The position numbers and the translations under genes were made by a program. Shown here piece by piece: positions 49,171-62,264 of a stretch of DNA of 64,000 bases. This DNA is from Sthenelais limicola (lineage: Eukaryota > Annelida > Polychaeta > Phyllodocida > Sigalionidae): assembly GCA_942159475.1 (NCBI GenBank), contig OW804095.1, positions 54,898,773 through 54,962,772 of the forward strand, written 5' to 3'. The notes beneath the pieces were generated by a model that saw only the letters and a list, made by a program, of their open reading frames with translations, had not been told where the DNA came from and did no database searches. Numbering within the stretch: position 1 is the first letter of the stretch; every line of letters begins with the position of its first letter.

Positions 49171-52100
49171 TGTTTAGATATCATATAGAAATAGATTCTG
49201 AAAAGGTAGCATATGTGCTGTTGAGAAATATGTTTCTTCTGTGATCTTTTTAAAACATACATGTAAATAAAGGTTGTGATAAGTAGATTCGGTCCGACTT
49301 TATTTGTGCATGCAATAGACTTTTATATGTTGAAGATCTTCAAATGAATTTCAATGGCGTGATCGTATTTTCTCTCCGTCTAAACTCTTGTAAGGTGAGT
49401 TTGCTAAATTGGACAGTTAAGTTTTCCCTGCTAATACACATCAATGTTGATTCCAGAATCTAAACACTAGCGACAATACACACAGCGAATTTAATTTCAC
49501 TAGGGATCACACACAACGCCAGTCATTAATTAGTGTGAAAAACAAGATAGAGTTCCGCCAGACAAAGTAAGATTATCGGAGCCATAAAATCCACGCTTTG
49601 CCAAAGAGAAAAAAACAGGAGTTAAGCACGCAAAAGAAAGCATTCCATTCATAATGAAGACGTCATAACAAACATGAAACATTGCACGGCGTTGACACCG
49701 GAGGAAGGTTCCTCTGGTCTTTTAGATTACCCATTTATGTGTGGAGGCTGGTATGTAGGATCCTGAATTTGGCAGATGATACCGATTAGGTCATGCTTTT
49801 ACAGTGTCCTGGTGCCGTCAGGGAAGGAATCGAATAGTCGCGACAACAAAATATGTAAACTGTGCTCTCGTAGTTAAATTGAGTATTGTTTGTCGGCATA
49901 ACGTCCTCTTTCAGGATCCTATTGAATTGGTTTGATCCTAGCTGGCTACTGGTCGCTTCATTCTTCTTAATGCTACCACCCTGCCCCTCCACACACACAC
50001 ACACACACACTTACATAGCAATTGCTATCATCTATACCTTATACAAGAAGAATACTATTATATAGGTATAATAATGATATGGTCTAGAGCCCTAAGAGCC
50101 AAACAACTGCACTGCTTTCATCAGACATGTTGAGGTAAATCATAAAAATGTCTTAAGAACTATCTACTTCTATGACCCGTCATAATTGCATGAAACACAC
50201 CCAGGGTGTCAAGACCCGCCGCTCCCCCCGCCTTTATGATGAAGCAAAACTGCACTGGAGACATATTTTCTCCTCTTATCTTAATGTTTAATTAATGGGC
50301 GCAGTCGGGTGAAACAATGGTTCTCTCTCCCATTTTCTCTTCTTTCTCCCATCGGCCTAAACGCGACTACAACAAAGGATAAATTCACTGGCAAATCATT
50401 TCTGATACTTATGTCGGACCACTCCGAAGATATTCTTCTAAGTATCTGCTCAGCTGTCACTCAGTCATCATTAGCCTGTCCAGTTGAATCAATGGAGAGT
50501 CTTCACATGCGCGCTGGAGTCAATTCCACAAAGTATTTGGTTATATGGATAATAACTTAGTGGAAGACAAACCTGACAAAACTGTAACTATAAAAAGATT
50601 CATTCGTGTTTGTAATTATATCAGTTCTGGTATTGGGATGTAAAATTAGATAATCGGTGATTGAAAATGCGTTTGATTTGATTAGAAAGTCAACCATACC
50701 AAAAGTGCGTGAAATGATATGACACCGGTTTAATTTGAAGCGCATACATACTGGCTGGAAGGACTAGACACCTCTTTCAGTATCTCAAATCATTTATATA
50801 TTATCGCCTCCACATCAAATTCCATATAAAGAAGGATTATGGACTGCATATAATTGTTACTGCATGTACTTGTTACTGCAACAGCAAGTGTCATGAGGCA
50901 ACTGTACATAGCCATTCGAAGGCTATCTTCGAACATACTTTTGGAATACAGCGCCAGTGTCTCTGACATGACTTTCGTACGCATCCACACCTGTTTGTCC
51001 TAGGTGTAATATAGGTGACCGCTTCACTGACCTGTGCTCGCTCATTAGTCGGCCACCCACTTGAACACATCGGTAATCTCTCTCCAACCGCTGCTTCCTG
51101 AGTATCAGGCATATATAGAAACATCACTGGAACCTGCAGTGCGGTGAATCTACAGCAAAGTGTCTTTCTTCTTGCCATATATATATTGGCATAGACTGAT
51201 ATTAAGTAAGTTTAGATATTTTCATTTTTATAAGCAGTAAGGGATTCAAGTTTGGACTTATTTCTCCCCATACACATGTTTATTTTGTCACACAGAATTT
51301 TGCGAAATGATTTCACATAACGCTAGCTCCATATAGAAAGATCTCCCCGCACGTTTTAAATTTTCCCAAATGTAAATCGGCACTGAATAATATTTGGAAG
51401 GAAACTAAATATGAGATAATCTTTTTTAACTGATTTAGGAATGGACACAAGAAATACGTACTCTCAATCAATGTAGAACGACCATGAAATCCAGCCTGGA
51501 ATATGGAGTAATACATGAAGGCCATTATCATATAGGTTTCTCTCACTTGATACAAGCAGACTCTACAGGAAATATCTATTGTTATAAATCGATTGTTGTG
51601 ACTGTTTGACCCGATACTGGACCTAAATGAAAGGAAACCCAATACTTACTTGAACAGGCACGAGATAGATGCAGCGTGATTTAATGTGATGATCATCTGA
51701 ATTCGGTGCAAACGTGATAGGGTACGGACAGGAATTCTTTCCTTCTGATTGTAATAAGCCAAAACAATTGTGGGGAAAAACGATACTTTTACCCAGCACA
51801 TTTGTGAAAAAGAGTTCAAATGGTAAAACATAAAGTATATAAATACTGAATACTGGCCTTCTCTCTATGTTGCCAATTGAATTCAGACATTCCAAACGAT
51901 CAATTGTTGACGGCGAAAATAGGAATTAACTACTACTTCATGGATGTCGCATAAGGAATGTCATGGAAAAATAGAGGGAACAAACCGGACTTCTAGTTAC
52001 TTGGAAGTAAATACCAACAGACCAGGATATCCAATTGAAGGTAGGGTTTCTTGGATACTTCTTAATGGTGTAAATTTCTTTCTTATCATTATTATTATTG

Positions 52101-54800
52101 TAATTACACTCATTACGATATGCTGTGTGACATCACAACGTAACACGTCGCTGCATTTGGGCCAAGATTCCAGAATGATGCTGAAGACACCTTTCGTATA
52201 CCAAAAACACTATTGATAACTTTCACCGCTATGAATATAGGAATGCACGGTCTCAGCATCAGATATGGACATATATGTTGGTGAAAGTCGAGCGTTTGCT
52301 ACATATATAATAACGGGACATCAAAGTGCACGTCCCGCAAAAAAAAATAACAGCTTTGACAGCGGACAAAGGAATTACATCCAGTAATGGAGACATAACG
52401 GTAGGCAGCGTGATAGAACGATCTATAAAACATTGATAGTATCGTGTGAATTGTACATGGGGCAATATACATTCCTTCCCATCCTTTCCCTCTACACTCA
52501 CCTTGTAATCTTTATACACAAAACATAAATATTATATATATTATATGTAATATATAATATATATAATATACCATATGTTGATACAAGTACAGCCATCATC
52601 CACTATAATGGCAGTGACACCCTCCAGTGAGACATGAGACGACGAATTCAGCCAATTTTTTTTAATATTATCAATATTTTAATGTTCAAGATCATATTAT
52701 ACAGTTAAGAATGATAAATATCGAAATGGTATTATGATGCATGCTGTAGTAGTCTGCATACCATCTTGAAAAGCAATTAGATATTCAAAATATTAAAAGA
52801 TATTCTGGATATTGGAGAACAACTCACGTATACATACTTATTTTCAATATGCACTGGCCCCGTCCCTTTTGATGTTTCTTAAAAAGGAATAAAGAACTTC
52901 GAAGGTAACTGGACAACACTGGTGAAGGATTTCACTTTGAGTTTTATTCTCATTTATAGTCATGTTCAGAGATGTATATGTTATAATAATCATATTATTA
53001 AGCTCCTGTTCCACCAGCAACGATCACATTTGATATTGTAATGCCCACTTTTCTTTATTCTTAATAGTCAGCCAAATTTACATGCTATGATACCGAGATT
53101 GTCATTCTAAAATCCATATTTTTGATGATGCATCAAAATACAATCCGGTAAAAAAAGGGGGGGGGGGACAGTTGGGCCCTATTGTTTTATTTCATTAAAG
53201 GCCGATGTCACGACCTTGACACGGCGCCGATTAAACCCACACACACACTTGTGAATTATTATATAGTAATTATATATATATATAGGATACCGTTAGAAAA
53301 TTTGTTCACTACACATCCTCTTGTCAACAGATGCCTATGTGTGATTTTATTTTCTGAGATGTTGAGGCGACAGAGGTATGGAGGTAGACACGTCTAATCA
53401 CTAATTGACTCATGTAATTAAAGGTACTCAGGCCGCCTTGGGCTTTGTTAACTGTCAGCTATCGTTAAGATAAGGCCTCTTCCCACGTTTTGATTACTCA
53501 AGCATTACCAAGATTATTTGGCAGAAAAATGTATGTCGTACCCCTTATTTGGCTAGAGGCCATCTCTATCTAAATGCACAAAATTTTCATCCAATAATCA
53601 ATATTCCAATAGAAAGAATACTGCGTCAAGTGAAAAACTCCGTGAAGGGGATTTGTACTCCCAGTGTAAATAAAATCTTTAAAAAATACATTATTTCTAT
53701 ACCAGAAAATCAGGGCTCGGGGGTTGGGGCGGGGGCGGGAGATTGATAGTGGATCGACCCAACATATCTGCCCTTTATTGACTTATGCTCCTGACATAGA
53801 AACGAAACTACTGGACATTTCCTTATGTGCATTGCCCTGGACCAACGAAGATATTTATTAATTCCTGATCGGAAATGTTTTCCTTGACGAGCTGTTCCCC
53901 TGATTTAGCTATCGTTATTTGCCTAGAATAATTATATTGGTTCAAATTATTCTTCAAGTTCAATGGATCAGCATCACGAAGCTAAACACGATCTTTAAAG
54001 CAAGCTATTTCAGCCTTGATGATGGTAATTCACCGAACAATAACTTGTATCAGTATAACCATAACTTAAATCAAATTGATGAGCATAGAAGCAGTACATT
54101 TTATATATGTATGAGTGGAGAAAGCCAAGCATGTTTAAGGGCATGCGACCTTCAGCGCGCTAAGCATGCTGCCATCCCATCGGTCTGATTTGAGGTGCGT
54201 TTGCGGGTTTCAATAGTTTAATTCATTGAGTTGTTTCCATTGGCCCCGCTTGCGTTTGAGTGAACACAGCCCAAGAAGCAGTATTTGCCGCATGCGATAT
54301 TTACCGGACCTATGGAAAGGCAGGCTACCATAGGTTTCGCTGCATGCTTCTCTTGTCCAAGTGCATCATCTGCATGCCACTTTTACATGTGATCTCCTGA
54401 AATTACGGTTCACACATGCGTTTTAATTTGGTTCCGAACCTTGTCATTATTTTTAATTCTTTGGCCAGAAATCTACAGCAGGTCATTAGCAATTAATTGA
54501 GGCAGCGTCGACGCTTCACACGATGATATCTGCATCTGTGGTGGGAGACCGACCCTGCAGGCTAGGACCACCCGTATTTTGGGCGCCTAGCTCCCGGCTC
54601 GAGGCACGACCACGGACGGTCTCCGTCCTTGGCAAGCCCCAGGCACTACAATGCCTGCAGCTGGGAGTATAGCCACTTCGCCTGGGTTTGATCATACTAT
54701 AAAACGTCATAGGATGGCCAAAATGTGACAGACAGGCGTTGAAAGTACTGAATGTATTGTAATGGTCTGTATATGAATTACACCAGCCATTATTATATAA
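49171..54800. other. Intergenic, no gene seen
   Basis: AT-rich, with simple repeats: (CA)n at about 49990-50010, alternating AT at 52531-52572, and (TA)n at about 53270-53284. A G run lies at about 53157-53168. A GC-rich, hairpin-prone block occurs at 54515-54690. One 90-codon frame at 51944-52216 has a hydrophobic stretch of Ile residues but lacks any recognisable homology or splice context. Confidence 0.4.
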
Positions 54801-56736
54801 TATATGACCCATTCTCACGAAAGTAGTGCAACCCCCCATTTTTCCCATATATTGGTCAATATCTTGGTCGATATTGATCTTAAATACATAGGAACTGATT
54901 AGCTAAATCCGTCTTGGTATAAGCATTATGAAAATATATACTTTTGTGTATCTGTGATGTATATTTTTTTGATTATGTACTATCAAATCAAGGAAAAGAA
55001 CCCAATAATCACTACCAAACTCACAGTTATGTTGGAAAAAAATATAGTTGAATCAATATGCATAAATAAAATTTGTGCCATAGAATGGAGGACTGTAAAC
55101 CGAATAAAATGATGTATTAAGTTTGAATATAACTGCAGAATTTTTGCTCCTAAGTCAGTTAATGTGAAAATGGCTAAATTGAGGTGTAAAAACGTCGCCA
55201 GATAAAATAGCTGTGCTTTCTAAAATAATTAAATGAATTTTGTCTAAGAAGTGTGATTTCATAAGCATAGGTTGGCAGACACATGTATACCACCATTGGA
55301 ATATTCTCAGACCTTAGGTGACTCTGAACATAATAATCAGTGGAAAAAACGTCGCCACTGGGCGACGTTTTTTCCACAGTATGAGGACGTTTTTACATGA
55401 GAATATAAGCTAAATATCGACCAAATTAAATCATTTTCCACTTATTTACCATTATATCATCTTAGACTTTGTGGGAAACGATCTCCAGAAAATGTTAAGA
55501 TTCCAAAAAGTGAGTTATTTAGACTTTAGATAGGGCGACGTTTTTACAGTTTTCACTCAATATATGACTTGGCAGTGTAAAAACGTCGCCCCTATTTGAA
55601 TCCTTGTACTCAGGAAATAATTTGTTTTTGATGTTTATATCCTGCCCAGTTTTGAGGAATAGGTCCTTAGGTAGCTTCAAATAACAAAATAAAAAAGATT
55701 GATCATCATATTTCATGTATATGAGTGATTATAATACATTGCATGGAAGAGGTACAGACATCAAAGAATGCAACATATTCTTGTCACCATTCTTTGACAA
55801 GAATGTGCAGATATACCAAGGATATATTTAATACACTGTCCTGAAATTTGGTACAGATATTGGCATGATCATTAGCACAAGGCACCCCAAACATGAGAAT
55901 ATTCCAACAAAGAGATCTATTGATTTAAACATCTTGAATAGCACCACTTTTGTGGCTTGTGACTCATTTTCCTGAAACACATCATATATGACTCTACTAC
56001 ATGAAAACGTCACCGTCCTTGGGTGGATATTGTCATGAATGACAAATTTTCAAAATATAATGCTAAAATGGTCTAAAATGGTATCAGTCATGTATTAAAA
56101 TCACCAAAAATAACCATCAAGCTTGATATAATTGACTTAATTTGGCATGGATTGGGCGACGTTTTTTCACTCAGAAAAAACGTCGCCCAAATTTGAAGAC
56201 TTATAATGTGCATATAGACCAAAAATCTGGTTAACTAATCATACTCAGGGGTAAAAGATAATATTTGATCATATTATAACAGAAAAAATAGAACGATTTG
56301 AGAATAATAAATAGAAACACAGTCAATGATAGGATGTTTCATCTGATTGATGTGGGAATCCAGTTTCTGACTTTTGTTGTTATCCCTGATTTGAAAAGTT
56401 TTTATACAGGAAAGAAAAAACTTTCTTGGCTATTACATCAAGAAAACATTAAGTTAGAGAATGGTGATAGAAATAATTGATGATATACAAATTAAATAAG
56501 AGAAATGATCTTTACAAAGAAACATAGGGGTGTGCGACGTTTTTTCACCAACTATTCTACACTAATCTTTGATAACCTCCTGTATGAAACCTAATGGTCT
56601 AATTTAATGGCAAACTCAGATATATCACCGCCTATATATTACCATCAAACCTACCAAATCTCAGATCGATCTAACAAAATATAATTTTTAACTTTTTAGG
56701 ATGAGCTGCACCATTTTCGTGAGAATGGGTCATATA
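54801..56736. mobile_element. TIR element filled with AACGTCGCC motifs
   Basis: About 1.94 kb, bounded by ~30-bp inverted repeats: 'tatatgacccattctcacga' begins the left end (54801), and its complement ends the right end at 56736, both continuing into 'gtgca'. The interior holds about ten full or partial copies of a(n)ACGTCGCC in both orientations. These include near-perfect hairpins at 55340-55377, 55533-55591 and 56152-56190. No long ORF. A non-autonomous DNA transposon is the simplest reading. A family-B MITE remnant (55812-55974) is nested inside. Confidence 0.75.
55812..55974. mobile_element. MITE-like element, family B, truncated copy 3
   Basis: It matches the right half of the family-B copies: 'gatatatttaatacactgt', 'aatttggtaca', 'catgagaa.attcca', 'agagatct', and the right end 'cttgtgactcattttcctg'. 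The left half is absent. It lies inside the TIR element at 54801-56736, so it inserted later or was captured. Confidence 0.75.
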
Positions 56737-57295
56737 TGGTATATATGCCCTTTTCACTAACACTTGTTACATATTACTTGGCTCATCAATTGAATACTAA
56801 TAAAACAAAATATGGCAAGTACACATCTTGCGATCTTCCCTGGACCATTTCTTCAGGGGCTATGTCCCCAGTTATAATGGTTTGAATAGCCTGACTTTAC
56901 ACCTTCACATGTTGTAGCACTTGATTTACTATTTGATAGGCCTACACGCTGGGAAAGATCTCAGGGGTACTCATCATATCTTAGGTACTTGAAATAAACA
57001 GTTAAGAATTGTATATACAAATACATATATCCAGTTGTATATTTAAAACTAATATCAATTATATAGCCCCTGTTCTGTTGCCCTCAGGAAACGCTATGCA
57101 CTAAAAACAGACCATCAGTCAAAGTGCTTGATACAAAATTTCTTTAAACTAACACAATGATATGGATCCATTCTGTAATCTTAACAGGAACATATCGCCA
57201 TATTGCTAGAAATGAATATCACCTTTTTAAATTCTAAAAAGGGGGCAACAAGATCTATGGGGATGTTTTCCCGGGAGGTTCCTCAACCTACTTAA
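56737..57295. other. Intergenic, no gene seen
   Basis: No supported feature. Confidence 0.35.
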
Positions 57296-57880
57296 ACACT
57301 GACTGGGAAGGAGAGTGAGGGCAGGAGAGTGAGGGCAGGAGAGGGAGGGCAGGAGAGGGAGGGAAGGAGAGGGAGGGAAGGAGAGGGAGGGAAGGAGAGG
57401 GAGGGAAGGAGAGGGAGGGAAGGAGAGGGAGGGAAGGGGAGGGGGAGTGAGGAAGAGGGGATGGCCAAATGAGATACATTCAAAGGAGAGGGTGAAGAGG
57501 GGTAGGGAGGGAGAGATCAAAATATAGGGATAGTAGAATGAGGGGTGGAGGGGCAGAAGGGGAAGAGAAGGGGTGGAGGGGCAGAAGGGGGTGGGAGTGG
57601 AAGGGAGAGTATAGAGAGAGGGGCACTGCGATGAGAGAGAAAGGAAGACTGAGAGAGATGTAAATAGAGAGGGAGCCAAGGAGAGAGAGAGGGATGATCA
57701 AGAGATTTATCACATGTATATCAGGAGAAAGGGAGGCTAGGGAGGAGGGCGAGAGGGAGGAGAAGAGGGAGAGGGGGGGGGCAGATAGACAAGGAGAAGG
57801 GAGGGAGGAGTTGAAAGAGTATTTGTGCGAGACGGAGGTTGGAAGGTGGGTGAGCAGAAAGGGGTACCCTGGGATACAGA
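57296..57880. repeat. Purine-rich (GAGGGAAG)n tract
   Basis: The plus strand is almost wholly G and A. A regular 12-bp unit of the type gagggagggaag fills 57300-57440, followed by irregular GA-rich DNA to about 57880. The minus strand shows Pro/Ser/Leu frames up to 150 codons in several overlapping frames. This is what a pyrimidine tract produces by chance, so no gene is called. Confidence 0.9.
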
Positions 57881-60574
57881 TATTTAAAGATTATTATCCA
57901 CAATAATATTATGTGTTTGACTGTCCCTTTTCGTCTGACAACCGTCGCAGACGGGTACATTGCTAGTAACTAATAGTAATAACTAATAGTAATAAAGCTA
58001 GTACTAAATGAAAATGACCACATATATGCAGTTGACAAAATGAAACGCAGGCATACGTAAATAATTGGGCGTTTATATTTATTACTACGATCTCAATTTG
58101 CGCCTCTATTAAAAGGCATTTACAGATTGCTACACACATTATTCATAAACACTAAAGATGAGTAATGCATATCATTTAAATGATGTGAATACCTGTGGTT
58201 GGCCAGTTTTCAAACATCGGTATCCGCGCAGAGTTTCATATATATAGAGGCAACGATAGAGGTGAGAGAACAAGTAGAAATTAGATAAACTTGGCTCACC
58301 AATTGCCCATTTGAGTCTATGTGAGCATAAAAACGCCTTTCATTTTCATATGGTGATTGATTGATAGTTTAGTGGCTTGCCAACTATTTAATTCATTGCC
58401 CTACAACTGTACCTGCAACGGCAGGTCACCTATTTTTTTAATGATAAAATGACAGTCTAAGTATAAACATGGAATAGCCATTTGTTGGGTCCATTTAAGG
58501 GCAAATGGTTTCTTTTTCGATTTTATTCAATTGGTTATGAGTGTGAGCCCATAATGGAATAATGTTTTGAATTTCCACAGAATTGTTTAATTGCAATGTG
58601 TAATAGTTTATATGTGCAATATGCAATTCTGTGTTTTTGCATGGTCACACCAAACACTGACACCGATAGCAAAGTGGACAATGGCAAGGTTATAGAAAAC
58701 TGAAGATCGCATGATCTCCCATTTTTCTGACCACATGCTAAGTGGCGCCGTACTGTGAGACACTACGCAAATATCTGGGGGCGCTGTTGGCCACCTAGTG
58801 GCCATGAATATTTGCTTGGAGTTTGACCTTTGGCCCCATGGGCTTTGGCGATTGTTCGGCCATTTTAATCATTGGTGATTGAGAATTATTTATGATATCC
58901 CCACAGTACTTTGCCATTGAGTCATTACATTTCCTTAGGAACTTACTATGATGAGGAATCGACAATAATATATGCCATTGAAGTAAAATGGAAACTAAAC
59001 GGATGCTTCGGCCTTCTATTCTAGACCCAAACACACAGAGGGCACCACACTAGCTGTCGTTATCTAATGGAGCACTGTATGATCGTGTGGCAACCACATA
59101 GGCCTACTTATTTTGCGTGTTGAATAATGGTATCTGGTAATTATATGTTTTGTATAAATTTGGGAATAGGATAATAGGACAATTCCTTAGAAAGGAATGA
59201 CCTGATAGATCTACGGGAATGATTTACGACCTTAGCATAGGCCTACATTAGCTAGTTAATAGTCTTAATCATGAACCTGTCATCGCTTGGCCCAGCCACA
59301 ATTTCACAAGAATAATTAAAATGTGTGAATATTACCACGTCTGTCCCAATATACTCAGTCTAAAAAAGATAAATTTTCACAAAAGGTTTTCAGAAGGCGA
59401 ACGGATTACTGCATGGCAGCAACGTGGAGGATAGGCGCTGTGAAGTGATTCATAATCATGATGTGAATAGAGGAGTTAATTCTTATGTGTTGACTCTGGT
59501 ATTCATAACAAAGGTGCGACTCACTGATCCCTTTATTTCCAAGGTTGGTTCAAACCTTGTCACGAAATTGCTTACACCACTTCTGGGGTCCACTCGATTC
59601 AGAGATGCATCATATATACACATGTATTTACATGTTCTATAGGTGCCATTTATGGTGGTTGTTGAAGGTGTATTGGCAGATCCGAGCATAATCCCGCCTG
59701 CTTGCAAACCTTCGTGGACGTCTCTTTTACCTGCGGCCCTCCTATTACAGCACAATGCCACTCACAAATTGAAGGCGGCTCAAATTTCACTCTAGATCCG
59801 AACTGCGAACGCTTTCTTTCGACTGCAAAAATAAACCCAATAAAAATACAGACATTCCGAGGCAGACACAGTTTTTAGTTGTCTTGAGTTTGAACGGAAC
59901 GAAAAAAGATGATGGGAAGAATATGATTTGCTACTTTTAAATGTTGATGGAAATAAATCAGGGTTTTTCCAGGTTGCCAAGAGAAGAATCCATATCCGGT
60001 TTTAGAAATTAAACGAAAACACTATAATATCTGGTGCTTAGTAACAACAATATTGCTCGTATGTGGTGTACCTGACGACCGTGAACATGATCTCAGATTG
60101 GAGAGAGTGGGATTTCGCCAGGGCATTTATTCGCAGGAGGCATAATACAGTATTTTGTCGGTGCTATCCCTCGTGCTAGTCAGTTGAGACTAATTCTCGC
60201 AATCTTAAGGGAGCCCACAAGTTGCTTAGGCAGATGTATACTTGACTTCCTGTTCATTTAGCACAAATCGCTCTGACAACAGGACGACAGGGTAACTTCT
60301 GTTGTATTAGAGATTATGGGCAAATATGGCGAGCTTGTCAGGTTTACAACGGCAAGGAAAGCTTCTCAGAGAGCCGTATCCGGGGGGGGGGGGGGGGGGG
60401 GGCGGGCGTATACTTGAAAGTTATTAAATAAATGACCGGAATGGGGTCTTCTCTGATTGGTAGCTAGGTTTGTGCTAGATGAACAAAATAATTATATACA
60501 AGGAAATCGACTTCTGTAAATATTGACTAAATACTGAAGTTATTGAAGAGAGAAAAGAAGATGAGCACAGTCCA
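57881..60574. other. Intergenic, no gene seen
   Basis: No supported exon. A 21-G run lies at 60382-60402. Confidence 0.4.
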
Positions 60575-60780
60575 GGCCCAAACCCTCAGATAAGATAAAT
60601 GGTATGTCAGTGTTTGGACTCCTACTTCGCTAATCGGTTTCCTGGCCTAGGACTAGGCGTTCTAATGGGAATATTATGACATTTTGCAGCCTTTATACTT
60701 ATAATGACACTTTGCAGTTTGAGGCGAGAGGCTTTCCCTTCGTTTGAAGGGACTCTCTCCTCTTTGGGCCTAGACTGAGC
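60575..60780 (+). repeat. Dispersed repeat family A, copy 2
   Basis: It shares 'cctcagataagat', 'ggtatgtcagtg', 'cgctaatcggtttcctgg', 'ggactaggcgttctaatggg', 'cattttgcag' and 'gagaggctttccct' with the copies at 48906 and 62088. Point differences and small gaps show it is old. Confidence 0.8.
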
Positions 60781-62087
60781 AGACATGAGGCCAACTTCTG
60801 GGAGAGGCATGCAGACTGATTTATTGGGTGTCGTTTCACATGAATGATTATCCATTGAGCCATTTGGGGGATTAAGAATTTTGATATTCACTTAATAATA
60901 ATGATAATTTATAATGTTATAATTGGCTAGGCGATATTACGTAATGTTACATAAAAGTTCTGCACGCACTTCTCTGATTGGTGAATTTAACAATTAGTTA
61001 TCGCTCTACCTGTGCCTTGTCAAGAGTCACCGTGGCATCAACCGGACAGTTACTTTTATCTAATGTTCGTAATCAATTATATGATCATATAATGTTATAT
61101 TGTACAATTGGGAAGCTTTTAGTAATGATTTACCTACCGGAGGTAACTTCATGTTATGTTTAACCTAACTTCAGGTGAAGTGTACCTTAGGTATACCGTA
61201 GTAATAGGGAGTGGATCGTGTATAGCAGTATAGTGAAACTCAAGAGTCGATGACTTCGACTTCGTTACGACTTTTTTGGCTGTCCCTCTGCATAAAAAAT
61301 CTTCTAATCGTTCATGATTCATATTGGGGTAACTCCACTATGTTAATTTTTTTTGCGGCTTGTGCGGCCCTCCTTCTGTGGCTAGCAAGGTGAACTTGCT
61401 AAAGCCGCAGAATCGCAGGGAGCGGCGGAGGGCTGGGGGGGGGGGGGGGGGGGGGGGGGGAAGGGACGAGTGCAAAGTTTGTAGGACTTGCGACCCACTG
61501 TACCATCTAACAATTTATATACTTCTACACAGAATATTGGGACAAGTGACTTTTGTGGGTGATTTCGGGTGATTTCAGGAAAATTGAATTCATGCAAAAT
61601 TACAACGACCCGAAATATATTTTGGGAGCACAGTCTCCTCATGCCAATTGGTGCCCATGTGATTGAACATCGCTAAGTCGATCATAGTTTAATAGTCATG
61701 TTGGGACATTTAATGCAATTTGAATTTTATAAAAATCGTAAATAGCTTTCGAGAAATGAGCATGACTATTCAGACATATCATTTTGTATATCATTTTTCA
61801 AGCCTGTCAAAATACCTTACAATTGCGTAATAGCAACGATCGAGAAAATCGGTAGAAATACTATTTATAACTCTGGACGCCTAATAGGAGGTAGGTAATA
61901 TTTATGATTGCTAATCAACACAATCAGTGTTGTTGCAAATACATATATTGCCTCATGGAAAACTACATTATCTTTTTAGCGTTAGCTATTCTATATATAT
62001 ATGAAATTGACTTTTTTGGCCCGATGGAAGGAATGGCGTTTTCTCAATTTGCTATATAAAAAATGTCCATACACAACTATATATAAT
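60781..62087. other. Intergenic, no gene seen
   Basis: No supported exon. A 26-G run lies at 61435-61460. Confidence 0.4.
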
Positions 62088-62264
62088 TCTAGGCTCACAG
62101 CCTCTCAGATCACACAATGGCATGTCAGTGATTAGAGGCCTACTGCGCTAATGGCTTTCCAGGTCCTGGAGTAGGCCTAGGCCTCCAAATGGGATTTTAA
62201 ATGGGATTTTGCGGTCAGGAGCGAGAGGCTTTCCCTCAGTTTGGAGGGACTCTCTCAACTCAAC
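62088..62264 (+). repeat. Dispersed repeat family A, copy 3
   Basis: It begins 'ctaggctcacagcctctcag' and ends 'ggagggactctctc'. It has the same internal order as copies 1 and 2, and its start is closest to copy 1. Confidence 0.8.

Noticed and set aside
51944..52216. 90-codon frame with a hydrophobic Ile-rich segment and an NRT glycosylation site
   Set aside because: No splice context, homology or coding bias; the hydrophobic run comes from an att-repeat.
54515..54690. GC-rich block as a structured RNA gene or CpG-island promoter
   Set aside because: Local hairpins such as 'aggcac..gtgcct' exist, but no complete tRNA-like or known RNA fold and no adjacent exon was found.
57227..57713. 150-codon Pro/Ser/Leu-rich minus-strand frame
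   Set aside because: It is the translation of a pyrimidine tract and is open in several overlapping frames, as expected for low-complexity DNA.
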